NCBI GenBank assembly: GCA_964247055.1
Contig: OZ176055.1
Span: 4,092,001-4,156,000, forward strand
DNA from: Paragordius varius
Taxonomy: Eukaryota > Nematomorpha
Length of the DNA stretch: 64,000 nt
Direction of reading: 5' to 3'
In this document: positions 37,764 through 50,400 of the stretch, piece after piece
How the letters are laid out: each line of letters starts with the position of its first letter
Position numbering within the stretch: the first letter of the stretch is position 1
Made by a program: the position numbers and the translations under genes
Notes under the pieces: generated by a model
Database searches by the model: none
What the model saw: only the letters and a program-made list of their open reading frames with translations
Told to the model about the DNA's origin: nothing

Positions 37764-40700
37764 TCAATGATGAAATAATCGTTGAGGGGTAAATACAAGC
37801 GTTAAGCCATAATCATTTGCCGCTTCGATAACCAACTGATCGTTATGTGAACCGGCCGGGGTTGCGATATACTTTACTCCAGACTGCGCGATAAAAATAA
37901 AAATTTCAAATTAAATGGATTTAAAATATACCACCTTAGGGTTGGTTTTAACAAGTATTGTGAATGAATAATGTAATTATGGTTGTTAGTGTGACCGCAT
38001 TTGATTAACTTGTCGTATAATTTGTAAATATGGAAATTGTATGATATAAAATAATAAAATTAAAATAACATTTTACCGTTTAAAAAATATATTTTTAAAT
38101 TTTAAGTAAGTGTTATAAGTTTATGTCTAGTACAATAATTTAAATTGGGTATTTCGTTTTATTTTATATATCTACTTACATTAGTTTTATCTATTGACTG
38201 GTTATGACCGTAAATGACTGCTTCCATAATCATCCAATAAAACATATCAAAAACCTAACCCTAGTGAATAAATGTAAATATATGAACGCACCTTAACTGC
38301 CCTGTCTATACTGTCACGGAAAGGGAAAAATGCATCGGATGATAGACATACTCCAGAAAGTTGTTTAAGCCATTCACGTTTTTCTTGCTATATTTTTTAT
38401 AACACAAAATAATTTGTGTAAGTTGTAATATTAATAAAACTTAAATAATTATAAATATAATGTTTTTATCCATACTCTAGTTAGGGGTTCTGGTGTTTGA
38501 GAAAACACATGTAGAGCTTGTTGATATGCTAAATCATTCTAATTATTAAATTATACGTATTTAAATATAAAAATTAAATAATCTGTATTAATTTAGTTTT
38601 GGCATATAATAAAAAAACCGGTTAAATAATAAATTTCAATTTTAGCACTTAATATCTTTATTTACCTGTAATTTTTTGATATTAGCTGGTTGGGTATTTA
38701 AAAACAAATATATAAATGAATGTAAATATGCACCAAATTAGTGGTATTATACCATTTAAACAGTTGATTTATAACTTCCCGTCTCCATATAAAATTACTA
38801 TAGTAAAATTTTACACAAACAAAACAAAAAGATAAGATATTATATACCACACCAAATAAATAATTACAATTAAAAATTTATTTGTCTAACATCCATTTAT
38901 TAGTGAACCAATATATTTCAATTTGTATTAAAAATTTAAAATTATTACGTGATAATCTTCATCTTCAAAATCAGTTGTAATATACGTATCAATCGCATTA
39001 ATTTTTTCGGGTCTTTTTACTCCGGGTTTAAAGGACAAATTCAATACTTTGGGATGATGTCGTAACCACCTAAAATAGCGATTCGGCAAAAAATGAATTT
39101 TTTTTATTTAAAATACGGTAAAGTTAATAATAAAAAATAACAACAAACTTTGGTTAGTATACTCAAACCGCGGCCCTAAAAGTCTTTTTTTATGACCGTA
39201 AATTATTTAATTTTTTGATGTACTTTTTTTAAGTATAAATATCAGCAAATGTGTCAAAGAACTATGAGATCCCTTGAGACAAGATTAAAAGGTGTGGCCT
39301 TTAAATTTTTATAGAAAAATACTCAAAATTATAAAAACAAAGCAGACAAAGAAAAAAATATATATTAAAAAACCATATTTTTAAATTTTTGATAAACATA
39401 ACCTAACAGTTGGGGCCGCAAAATAAGAAAGATATATTAAATGGTAATCTTAATTTTATCTTTTAGAATTGTTATCATTTAGGTTATATAAAAACAATCA
39501 AGTATCAAAAGTTGCATTTCTCCAAAAAATAATGGAAATTTTATATACCATTTACAGTTCAAATTCACCCTTGAACAATTTAAATTCACCCTCTAACAAT
39601 TCAAATTCACCCTTGAACAATTCAAATTCACCCTCGAACAATTCAAATTCACCCTATTAATAAATTATGTGTTTTCGAACTAATATAACTTATTATTAAT
39701 ATAAAATATATCTTTATGGCATAATTAATTATTTTTTTCAGTATTATTTTAATTTAAAACAAAATTTTATTTTTTAAAAATATATTAAAATATAGGTAAT
39801 TTTTAATCTTAAAAAACATGTTAATTATTTGAGGGTGAGTTTGAATTGTTCGAGGGTGAATTTGAATTGTTCAAGGGTGAATTTGAATTGTTTAAGGGTG
39901 AATTTGAATTGTTTAAGGGTGAATTTGAACTGTAAATGGTATATTTTGTCTTTATAATAATTTTAATTTTTATGAGTCTAACCAATTATCAGCCTTTTCT
40001 CCAGCAAGTCGTGTACAATGTATTCGTGATTGCTGACCAGCCCCTATACCTATAGTTTGCCCTTGGTAGGCATAACAAACCGAATTTGATTGTGTATATT
40101 TTAACGTTGTGGTCGCCATCATAAGATCTCTCAGAGCTTCGCCAGTTAACTAGTAGTATTAAGGAAAATATATGATTTTTGTCAAAAAAAATTTTTAATT
40201 AATCATTCACATTTCATTTAATATTTCATTCCGATTTACAAAAAAAATATAATCATATACAAGACAAGTACTTTTTGTAAAAATGACCATACTTTTTTGT
40301 TTTGTTACCAATTTATATCTCTATTTCTAATTTTGCAACCCAAAACCATAGGGTATATTAGAAATTATAGAAATATGGTTGTTCTTATAAAAATATTTCA
40401 CCTATTTATCCTTTTATGATTAACAAGAAAAAATATTTACATGTTTATTGGTGGATACAATGTTTGAAAAAAATTGCGAATCAATTTGTATATCATTTCT
40501 TGGCTGTTCTAACGTTAAGCCAAATATATTTTTTCGTTCAAGAATAGTTTTATCAGGGTAGTAAGTTGGATCGATCTAGTTGAAATAAAAAGATTCTATA
40601 TAAGTCTGTTAAAAGTAAATTTATAAAAATTGATAATGGGAAAAATTATAATATAATAGAGTATAAACATATAAGAATATTATTTTTATTAGGATGTTTT

Positions 40701-43700
40701 TTATTAAAATTATTTTATAAAATAGAGGTAAATGTTTTACTGTCATTGCCTTGCTTTCAAATTAAAAATATATAACACAGGTTTTTTATCTAAGGTTATG
40801 GGTAGTTACTGTGTTTTTCAAATCATAATATCAATTTAAAGCAAAATATTAACATTTTTAACCTTTTATAAAAAGCAAAAAATTATGGAAAAATATTAAT
40901 TGATATACCTGTATAACAAGGTAAGATCCATTTTTCTTTCGTTTTAAAACATCAAGCGCTTCAGGCGCAAATGATGGTGCAATTATTCCATCCGATACCT
41001 TATCGCAAAACGCAGTCAAAAATATATAAATATTTGCAAAACAGTCATAATTTAAAAACTTTGGTAGGTGTAAAAATGCAAAAAAACTTCTTTTTGAAGA
41101 AAATTCGCATAAAATCTTTGCTATTATTAATGTGTCCCCGTTTTTAGTTTTAAAAAACTATTTTCGTTAAAAAAATGATCTAATCACCTCTTTGGCTATT
41201 AGCGCCGCAGTTTGAACATCACATTCATGGGATAAAGCAATAAAATCGCCATAAGATGACATTCTATCCGAACCTAATTATATAAAAGCAATACTTAATA
41301 AATTATAAACAAGTTATTTGAAAGTATAATATATATGTACGTAAAATTTTGCTATCGCCTTTAAAACCGTGATTTTATAAATATAAACCTGACCGATGTA
41401 TTAATTTTTTTAAACAAATAATGCACAATTTCATCCATATTTTTTGTAATATAGATAATTTTTTGATAAAAATACTGCAGTCGAAATATTTCAGATTGTG
41501 TATAAAAATCTTTCAATATTCTCAGTATTTCGCACACTATGTTTAATAAGTTTAAAACAAAACTTACAACGCGCTCTCGTGAAAGCTATAGCCATAGGCG
41601 TCATGTGTTGAATATTGTTAATATCCAACATAAATACTTGGGAATCACGTTTGGTATCAACAAAAGGAGCAGAAATTCCAACTCCCGCAGGACTAACATG
41701 CTTAAATGAAGCCGCAACCGCATAGCAAAAGGTATCTGTGTAGAGTAATATGTCTGTATATAGATATCAATTATAAAATTTTTTTATTAAATCAATCATT
41801 TATATTTTTTCAAAAAAGTATTAAATCATCCAATGTTTGTATGTGGTTTTGCCTTAATATTTATTTTAAAACTTATTAATTTTACTCAGTTGAAAGCTTA
41901 TCCATTTTCCAAATTATTATATGAGTTTGATTAATTTCAATGAATCTGGTAATATACCAATCCATAAAGTATGATCTTTTTATCCTACAAAATATTATTA
42001 CAAAATTAATTTTTTATAACTAAATAAATATATAAAAGTGTTTTCAGAAAGACCCTATAACTCAATTTTAATTTTTCACCAATCTGATTCTAATACCTTT
42101 ACTTTATTTCAGAAAATTAGCAAATTTAATTTTAATTCATGTTTTTTACAGTGTAATAATTGAATATTAATAATAATAATCTACAATAAACAATAGATAA
42201 AATGAAAACTGTAAACACCAACCTTCACCGTTAGTTAAATGGCTTAAATCTCCATTAATCTCATTTGAAAAATGTGAATTATCGTTTAATCCGTTTGGCA
42301 TTTTGTTTATGCTTTTCAAGTTTTGTGCCAATTCTGAAACTAAAGCCCAGCCATTCAAAGCATCCAACATATTAATGTAACCGGGTGCCCCGTTTAGAAC
42401 TATGTAAATGAAATAAAAATATTTAAAAATAGATAAGCTTCATGCTTTAATAAAAATCTTAAAAATGGTAAGAAATTTGTTCATTTAATAAAATATTATA
42501 TTAGCATTTATTGTTTCCAAAAAAATATTAAAATTATCATTATATATCGATAAAAAATATAATTGGATACGAATTTGTATAAATATTAAGAAATGTAAAA
42601 GGTCATCCATCACAGTTGGACGTCTTCTTTAATTACTAACAATGCTTTTCAATATCGTTCACCATATTTTATCATATGCTCCAATTCATAATAATATATT
42701 TTAAAAAACATAAATGACAAATAATTTAACTTTCAAAAAATCATATTGATTTTATGTATCTAACGAAAAACTTTTGATAGGTAGCGGACCAAACGCATTA
42801 AATATTTGTGCCGGTTTTTGATTGGGATTCATTCCGTACCGCAAATCAATTTGATAAGAAAGGTTTTTTTCGCCCTCACCACAAGAAGATAGATCTTTTG
42901 AATATTGTTTCCGCAGGTAATTGGATATAGCATCATCGTATTGAGCTGTGTGAGAAAATGCCTAAAAATAATACATAATTTTGAGGTCATGATTAATACG
43001 GTAACATTATTGGTAAAATGATAGAAAAAAACCCTTTAAGTTTCAAATAGAAAAATAATTTACTATCCATTGTTATAAATACAAAAAAACCATTTTGCAA
43101 AAATTATTGCTTTTTTAAAAAATAACTTGTTTCATCATAGAAATGAATGAGCTTTAATTAATGTTTAGGTTTTAATAATATGGATATATTAAAGGTAAGG
43201 GTAGATATTATAACCAAAGATATGTAGATAAACTTTTTAAACAAAACAATGAGATTTATATATTTATAAACTATTAGCAATAAATAATTAATTCTCTCCT
43301 ATCAATGTATTTATTAAGTATTTTTGGGTTTGTAAAGTATTAAAAAATAAACACTTTTTATATTAAAATTCGTATAAAAATGTTATTATTCCCAATTTTA
43401 TAAAAAATGATTGAAGATATATTGGCTAAAATTATTGATAAAATTGAATTTTGCGATTATAACCTTACATCAATTATAAAAATGCTAATATTAAAAGTAA
43501 GGAATAAATATATAGAATACATAAAAAATGAAGATTCTTTCATTATGAGTGTCAAATAAATTTTGTAAATTATTTTGACACGTATTTATTATTAATACTT
43601 TTAAAGCAAGGTGTTTGCGTGTCTCCACCGAGATCATGTTTAACTCTTCATATTCTTGAATAAACACATCATAGTCTTGACAAGTGCATAAAACAGTAAC

Positions 43701-44850
43701 TCTTTCGGCATTTTTCGCAGCGGCCCTCAAAAGCGTCACACCCCCAATATCAATATTTTCTATGGCATCCTCAAAACTTATATCATCAATATTTTGCGTG
43801 ACTTGAGTGAAGGGATATAAATTGCATATGACAAGGCTATATAAGTATAGCGATATATTTATAATAAATGAAAATATTTTTCCTGTCCCAATTGTCTTAA
43901 TACTCAAAAATTAATGTCTATGACTTATTTGAAAATATTTTTACACCAAATAAGTATATCAAATATTTTAAGAAATATATCAGGGTCATAAAAAAAATTT
44001 AGGGACACGGTTTAAATATCACTGATTCAGACTATACTTCTGTCATATAATAGATAAAATGAAAATAAACAGATTATAAAAATATTGTGATTAAAATAGT
44101 TCACCATGCATCATATTCGTTTAATTTGTTATTGTAATATCCATTTCCTGGTTTATTTAAAAAAAATATAAATTAAACTTAGCATTATAGTTTATATCGA
44201 TTATAAATTGTATTGGAAAGGAAACGTTATTAGAGAATCGGAATCTAAAAAATTTATTGGAAAATTTTTTTCAATTAGTGATACATTGATAACCATCTTT
44301 ATTGTTTGCAGGTTTATTTATGGGTTTTTTAACATTTATAAAAGTAGAATCAACTGGTTGATATATTTTTTGTGGTTAATTATTACTTTGTATCGTAAAA
44401 TAGATATCCTGATTTTAAATAATATAACCAAAATTAGAACAATACCGAATTGGAAACGGAAACAAACATATTTAAAATTAAAACCATTAGGTGTAATCCG
44501 TTAATAAGTAGATTTTTAACCAAAAATAATCCCGGTAAAACTTTGTTAAAAATAGCTTACTCAATTTTTTCAAAATTAAAATCAGCCAAATCTTTGTCAT
44601 CATCTTTGTTGTTGTTTCTGGCAAGTATACCGGCATATATGGCTGGATGTAAGGTTTTTACTCTGCCACCCAATATTTCCACAAAACCGGTATATTTTGA
44701 AATATTAGTGACGGGTATACCTAAGTTTTCGATGTATTTGGAAGTATTGCCAGAAGCGATTAATTCATATTGCTTTGAAGATAAAAATTTAACAATTTTA
44801 TCGAGATATGTTTTATCAGATACACTAATAATTGCTAAATTTATAATCAA
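37764..44850 (-). CDS. ATIC: Bifunctional purine biosynthesis protein ATIC (AICAR transformylase / IMP cyclohydrolase)
   Basis: Cytosolic enzyme for the last two steps of de novo purine synthesis: AICAR plus 10-formyl-THF to FAICAR, then to IMP. Thirteen exons on the minus strand: 44850-44561, 43836-43599, 42961-42772, 42399-42223, 41735-41568, 41273-41188, 40998-40909, 40575-40441, 40149-39983, 39069-38949, 38538-38476, 38387-38292, 37883-37764; 646 aa, all phases agree. The cyclohydrolase half shows [16 protein letters not shown] (Lys65) and [15 protein letters not shown]. The transformylase half shows SFKHVSPAG (Lys310/His311), [48 protein letters not shown] and the conserved C-terminus RLFHH. 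It is about 50 aa longer than the human enzyme, mostly an Asn-rich insert before the Lys-His site. All catalytic landmarks are kept. Its presence argues against an obligate purine-scavenging parasite. Confidence 0.96.
39546..39941. mobile_element. Palindromic MITE, family A copy 4
   Basis: The clearest member: TACCATTTACAGTTC, then five tandem units of the CAATTCAAATTCACCCTTGAA type, a shared A+T-rich core, five inverted units (GGGTGAATTTGAATTGTT) and GTAAATGGTA. It lies in the ATIC intron between exons 9 and 10. Confidence 0.88.
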
Positions 44851-44936
44851 TTAAAACCTCTCATTTTCAGCGTGGTTTTCTTCAACCGAGTTTACAATAG
44901 TGTTTTTAATGTTGGATTAAAAAAAATTAAATATTT
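44851..44936. promoter_or_regulatory. 86-bp bidirectional ATIC/MED10 promoter region
   Basis: Only 86 bp lie between the divergent ATGs of ATIC and MED10, so transcription must start here for both or within untranslated leaders. On the plus strand a pyrimidine-rich stretch ending in AG (CCTCTCATTTTCAG, ending at 44870) looks like a 3' splice site ahead of MED10. With no upstream donor evident, it could be a spliced-leader acceptor, which is speculation. Confidence 0.45.
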
Positions 44937-45465
44937 ATGATGGAAGAAACTCTTTCTCGGACCAAATATGACTCATTAAGTAAACGACTAGAAGAACTTA
45001 TAGAGCATTTTAGACTAATTGAAATAATGGTTAGCGATTTTCAGCCACAAAGCCAAGTTGCGTTTAACCAGCAAATGTAATACTTATTTTTCTTTTTTAA
45101 AATAAATCATATATCATTTTTTTCTTTTAGAAATTCTGTCATTGAAAATTTACAAGAAATTCAAAATATTAAGCTCGATCTACCAGATATTCAAATCCCA
45201 TTCGATCTAATTGAGTATTATATGTTAATATTCCAGATTTATTGATAAAGATTTAACCACTGAAATATATATGAAAGATAATATGGATAAATGTATATTT
45301 AAGAATGAGGAGTCAAAAAAACGAGTTGAAACCTTTCAGGTTTTTTGAACATTTTAATTTCAGAAATTCAAAACTTTATTGACATCCGAAATATCCAATA
45401 TTTATCCGACTGATATAACGAAATACAACATATTACGCAGTGAAGATACAACATTTGAAATTTGA
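44937..45465 (+). CDS. MED10: Mediator complex subunit 10
   Basis: Middle-module subunit of Mediator, which links enhancer-bound activators to RNA polymerase II. Exons 44937-45076, 45131-45214, 45237-45339, 45364-45465; 142 aa (human 135). Alignment is continuous with the family: RLEELIEHFRLIEIMVSDFQ, QSQVAFNQQ, IPFDLIEFIDKD, then KFKTLLTSEISNIYPTDI and KYNILRSED. Two introns are extremely short, 22 nt (45215-45236) and 24 nt (45340-45363). Without removing them the frame shifts or stops. The first intron is 54 nt. Start could be either of two adjacent ATG codons. The KDM8 ATG follows 6 nt after the stop. Confidence 0.93.
45215..45236 (+). other. 22-nt intron in MED10
   Basis: gtattatatg...ttccag. 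Removing it joins GA + A into Glu and restores the family sequence DLIEFIDKD. Its length is not a multiple of three, so retention would break the conserved frame. The exons either side are unmistakably MED10. Confidence 0.85.
45340..45363 (+). other. 24-nt intron in MED10
   Basis: gttttttgaac...atttcag, phase 0, between VETFQ and KFKTLL. It contains an in-frame TGA, so it must be removed to give the conserved MED10 C-terminus. Confidence 0.85.
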
Positions 45466-45471
45466 ATTGTC

Positions 45472-47076
45472 ATGTCCATGTTTATTAAGGATAAATTAAA
45501 GACATTTTTAAATGTAAAATATTTAAGTATTATCGAGGATTATACCCGCACTCATTACATTTTGTTTGGTCATGAAATGGTTAAAATGCTCGTAACTACC
45601 CTTAATTTTTTGAAAAAAATATATTCTTTATCATATTTTTCAAAGTGTCGTTTCTCCGAAAATTTATCAACTTTTTGTTGGTTATCTATTCTTGATGATC
45701 TTTGGTGTAAATTTGAATATTTGAGTGATTTTGTTTGGGAACAGTTGAATACGGGTTTATGGAAAGATGTAAATCAATGTTGGCGTTATATGTATGCCCA
45801 TCTAAATTATTGCAAAATAATTATTATTATCTCAATTTTCGAAGGGTTAGGAGATTATACATCAATTTCAGTTTTGAAAAATATTAAATACATCAAACAT
45901 ATAACAAAAAGTATTGAAGCACTTTTGATCAAATATGAGCCAGTATGTGAAAGTTATGAATCTAATATATTCCCATATTATCTTGTATGTTTGTGTGATC
46001 TTTCAATACTTTCTGGATTACCGGATACTTTGCCTTTCAATGCTAACGACGGGTCCAACACTTTAAAAATGTATGAAGAAGATATGTTTAATAGTAATAA
46101 CCATTCTACTACTATTTTCCACTATATTGCCCAAGTCTGTACTCATTATTTGACAGGGCAGTTATTGTATGCCAATTTCTCCGATAGTTTACAGAGAGGA
46201 TTTGATAAAATCTTGCACTCAAATGAAGCATCGATTAACGATTTCAACTTGCGATATCCACTTCACGAATATGTTTGTCCTACATTGAGTTTTTTTAGTT
46301 CCCTGGTCCAATTAAAACAACCCTTTGTAATTAGTGATGCACTAAACATAGACGAGTGGCCTTGTATACCATCTTTTAATAAGGCGAAATCTTGGAAAAA
46401 CCTACGTTATTTATTAAGTGTTTGTGGACCTCGTTTAATACCCGTTGAAATTGGTAGTAAATACACTGATGTACAATGGAAACAATGTTTAATGCCCTTT
46501 GATAGATTCGTTAATGATTATTTGATTGGATCGAACCCGCTAAATAAAAGTAATGTTTTGGTATCTAATACACAACTTTCGACGCCCAAAGGATATTTAG
46601 CTCAGCACTTTCTTTTTGATCAGATACCTGAATTAATGCAAGATTTTGAAATCCCAATATACTGTTATGTGAATATTGACAACAATAATATCTTAACATA
46701 CTCTGATGAATCGTCTAACTCATGTGATGACGTTGAAATTAATTGCTGGTTTGGTCCAAGCCAAACTGTATCACCCCTACACACTGACCCTAAACCTAAT
46801 TTACTTTGTCAAGTTTTTGGGTGCAAATACGTTAGACTCTATGATCCTATTTATTCCGATCGCTTATATGCTTATGAAAAGAGTCATCTCCTCTCTAACA
46901 ATACAAGTCCAATTGACGTTGAACACCCGGATTATGAACGTTTTCCCAATTTCCTAAATGTACCTTACAGTGAATGCATATTGCGAAGTGGCGAAATGTT
47001 ATACATACCACCGGGATATTGGCACTACGTTAGATCGTTGGAACCGACTTTTTCCATCAATTTTTGGTGGCAATGA
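45472..47076 (+). CDS. KDM8: JmjC-domain oxygenase KDM8 (JMJD5)
   Basis: Fe(II)/2-oxoglutarate-dependent oxygenase of the JMJD5 group, reported as an arginyl C3-hydroxylase and debated as a histone demethylase or protease; nuclear and cytoplasmic. Single uninterrupted frame of 534 aa (human about 416). The JmjC fold is at the C-terminus: iron ligands His437 and Asp439 in HTDPKPN, 2OG-contact Lys452 in GCKYVRLYD, third iron ligand His518 in YWHYVR, and the family ending SINFWWQ. HLLSNNTSPIDVEHPDYERF matches the JMJD5-specific insert. The N-terminal half is helical and diverged. It has no introns while every neighbour is heavily split. It starts 6 nt after MED10, so its 5' leader must overlap MED10. 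AATAAA at 47127. Confidence 0.93.
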   Translation: MSMFIKDKLKTFLNVKYLSIIEDYTRTHYILFGHEMVKMLVTTLNFLKKIYSLSYFSKCRFSENLSTFCWLSILDDLWCKFEYLSDFVWEQLNTGLWKDVNQCWRYMYAHLNYCKIIIIISIFEGLGDYTSISVLKNIKYIKHITKSIEALLIKYEPVCESYESNIFPYYLVCLCDLSILSGLPDTLPFNANDGSNTLKMYEEDMFNSNNHSTTIFHYIAQVCTHYLTGQLLYANFSDSLQRGFDKILHSNEASINDFNLRYPLHEYVCPTLSFFSSLVQLKQPFVISDALNIDEWPCIPSFNKAKSWKNLRYLLSVCGPRLIPVEIGSKYTDVQWKQCLMPFDRFVNDYLIGSNPLNKSNVLVSNTQLSTPKGYLAQHFLFDQIPELMQDFEIPIYCYVNIDNNNILTYSDESSNSCDDVEINCWFGPSQTVSPLHTDPKPNLLCQVFGCKYVRLYDPIYSDRLYAYEKSHLLSNNTSPIDVEHPDYERFPNFLNVPYSECILRSGEMLYIPPGYWHYVRSLEPTFSINFWWQ

Positions 47077-47497
47077 AAAAAAAATGTTTTATATTTTATA
47101 TCTATTTTATTTGTGATATATTGTAAAATAAATCGTACCTTTCCTTAAATTTTTGATGAATAAGGCTAAAAATTAGGTCATCCTATAGTAAACATTCCCC
47201 TAAACCAAACTATATTTAGTAAATAAAGAGTCATTTTTAGAGCATTGATTTACGATTGGCAATTACATAGCATTTATTTTACTTAGGTACTTCAAAAATA
47301 GCTATTCAAATTTTTGCTAGTAACTTGTGTAAATAAATATGGCAATCAAATGTTGAAAAAAATACTATTATATGCCCTAAATAACAACCCACTTAAAAAG
47401 TGTATCAAACTCTTCTAATTATCGCTGAATCATAGGCTCATATAAAAATATTAGGATGATTCAAAGAAATTAAAATTTATCTTTTGGGAAAACTAAA
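47077..47497. other. KDM8 3' end / ADAMTS-like gene upstream region
   Basis: 420 bp holding the KDM8 poly(A) signal (AATAAA at 47127) and, presumably, the promoter or leader of the next gene. Nothing else is recognised. Confidence 0.5.
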
Positions 47498-50400
47498 ATG
47501 TTGAATTTAAAGTTTTTTACAATATTCTTATTCATTCTTATCGGATGTAAGTTTTTCATATTAAATAAAAGTGGATATTATCATACCCACATTTTTGCAG
47601 TCTTAAAATTATCCAAAATTTTAATGTGTCAATTTATCAAATGCCATTATTACCTTATATATCTGGAATGATAAACCATCATTGATAAACCATTTAGATC
47701 AGGGGTGTCCAACACGCCCTTTAAAATATTTATGCGACCCGCAAGATACCGAATACAAAATTTTATATATAAAAACTGGTGTTTACAAAATCTAAGGAAA
47801 AATTATGTTTATTAAACTAAGTTTTTAAATTTGAAAATAAAGTTGCTAACTTGTATATAAATTGTGTTCGTATATGTTTTTAGATTCTATTGTTTGAAAT
47901 TTAATAAAATATTCATTATATCTTTTTCGAATGCGGCTTACGAGGCCATTTGTGCTGGGCACCCCTGTTTAGATAAACAAAATTATGAAAGATATTATGA
48001 AAGACATCCTAACACTTCTGACCACATCACATTAATTTGGGCACTTAAAAAATATATTATTTTCAACCATTTTTTACTTCACTTAAGCGTATTGAATCAT
48101 ACATCATACGATAGCTAAAAGTTTCAAGATAATATTTGTCAATATGATATATACTAGGGGTGGCCAAATGTTCGACTTCGTGCCCGTGAGATTAAACGTG
48201 ACCGCCTGAAAAATTTATAAAAAATGTAAAAATATTTTTGCATAGAATTTTTTTCCATAAAATTTTAATTTATTTTTCATAATTTATTTTTGTTTTGAAA
48301 AAAATTTACCCGTTAACAAAAAATATTTAACTAATTTAATTAAGATAAATAGCCGCATATTTGGAAAATTTCTGCACTTTTCAACTCTTTTTTTGGATCC
48401 ACATTTGTATGAATGTTATTAAAACTAAACAGAGATCACGATTAACTGATAAATATTTCGAATCTTGCCTGAGAATTGCACTGATTTTATATAAACCCAA
48501 TTTTGAAAAACTTTCTAAATTATGGCATACTCAATCTCTTAAATATTTTTTTAAAGTAACATCAAGTTTTTCCACATTCAGCTCACATGACATCGGGATA
48601 ATTTAAAACCGAAATTCTAAATGTTAACGAACTCTGATTAGTTTTCATTACACATCCAAATCTAGCAAATTTGCTTTAAGAAAATGGTTAAGTATTTGAG
48701 TTTTACATTCAACAAATTATCAAACGGAGATAAAACATGGAAATGTATTCGAGTTTATGTATTGAGAAAAATTTTTTCTCCAATATCATCGACATTTTTT
48801 AAATCAACTTTTCAGATTACGTCAAATTAGAAAAATGTGACACTGTTTTTAATTGATTTACACCGTACAATTTTTCTGAGAATCTTTCGTCTACTTAGAT
48901 ATAGCTGTAATAAAAATTGTCTTAATCTGTATAAAAAAGCAGCAGGTCTTAACCATCTTTCATCTGTATTAACTAGTTAACTATGTCAACACCAATTCCT
49001 TTTAACCAAACCTAAAACTGCTGTGCGACCCTCTTTTCCAATTGACGAAAATCTTGAAGCATATGTCGATTATTTAAAACCTGGTGTGCGGTGATCCATA
49101 AAATCTGGTAAATTATAGATATCTTTACCAAGAGCTACAAATCCATTTTTTACTTCAATCATCCGAAATCCATCGCAAGATGTACAATTAAAAGTATCTA
49201 CTGTAAATTAAATCATTTGAATAAAATGTTTTAGTATTTGTACACTGATTGTGGCAACCAGAGGTCTTCTGAATCATTAATATTTTAACAAAAAGATTTT
49301 ATATAAAAATAACTACCAAATATATTTTTTACAATATTATTTCAAAATGGCCTGTGATAGTCACCCCAATCCGTAAATAGAGATATATATTTTGATAAAG
49401 TGATAAATGATTTTTTTTATTCTTAATATTTATACATGCCCGCCTGAAATTTTATGTCAAAAAGGTAGCCTGTGGGAAAAAAGGATAGCCACCCCTGATA
49501 TATACGGTTAAAATACTAGAAATAAAGTTATCTAAATTTTTTAGTTATTAGCCAAAATCAAAAAATCGCATTTTTATCCCATATTAGGTTAAATAAAATT
49601 CAACACAATAGATGAAAACGTGTCAACTAAATTTTATATGTTTTAATTTAATATAGCACAAGAATAATTCGCCAATTTTTTTTATAAAAGCAAATTTTTT
49701 GAAGTATATTGGATAATCTTTATAAGAGTTAATATATAATTGTTTTAATAAAAATTAAAATCTTTTACCGCATATTAACAATTTTTTATGATTTAAATTT
49801 GACGCCAAAGTGCGTTTTAATTTATAGTCTTGTAAATCTTTCTGGGACCCTCAGAAAAAATGTAAAGTCCTTGTTGATAATATTTTGCGCAAGGAATTAT
49901 CATAATTAAAATTTGGTTGACACGTTTTCATCTATTGTCTTTAATTTTATTTGGCCTAATATGCGATAAAAATGCGATTCTTTGATTTTGCCTAATCATA
50001 GAAAAATTAAAATAATTTTCTTAAGTATTTTAACCACATGTATCATTTCGAAATTTATTATCCTGGTACTTTAAGCTATCGATTGATTAATACAATGAAG
50101 GCACAAGCGAAACGCCTGCCCGTCTGATGTAGCAATTTGATTTTTTATAGTTGTCGAAACGATTATGCTAAAATAAATCTTGTGAACTCTTATAAATAAA
50201 CACATAAAATAATGGTAGATTCTAATTAAGGGTGTAACTTTTGTTTGCTTAAAGTTTCCAAATCATTATATAAGTAGATTATTTATGATGTCAACTTTTC
50301 AAGATGTCACAAATTGAATAGAGTTTAACGAAATTTGTATACATTTTGTTTAGTGAATGGATTAGATTTTCAACAAATACGTGGTAGAGCTGGAGGCTCA

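Noticed and set aside
38750-38810. A candidate extra ATIC exon ([12 protein letters not shown]).
   Set aside because: The phase does not fit its neighbours, and ATIC aligns without a gap when exon 10 is joined directly to the exon at 38538.
43491-43598. Coding continuation of ATIC exon 2 ([12 protein letters not shown]...).
   Set aside because: The conserved sequence LALK continues with [13 protein letters not shown] in the next exon, so this is intron.
47864-48118. An 84-codon open frame.
   Set aside because: It straddles the right end of a hAT-type MITE and intron sequence.
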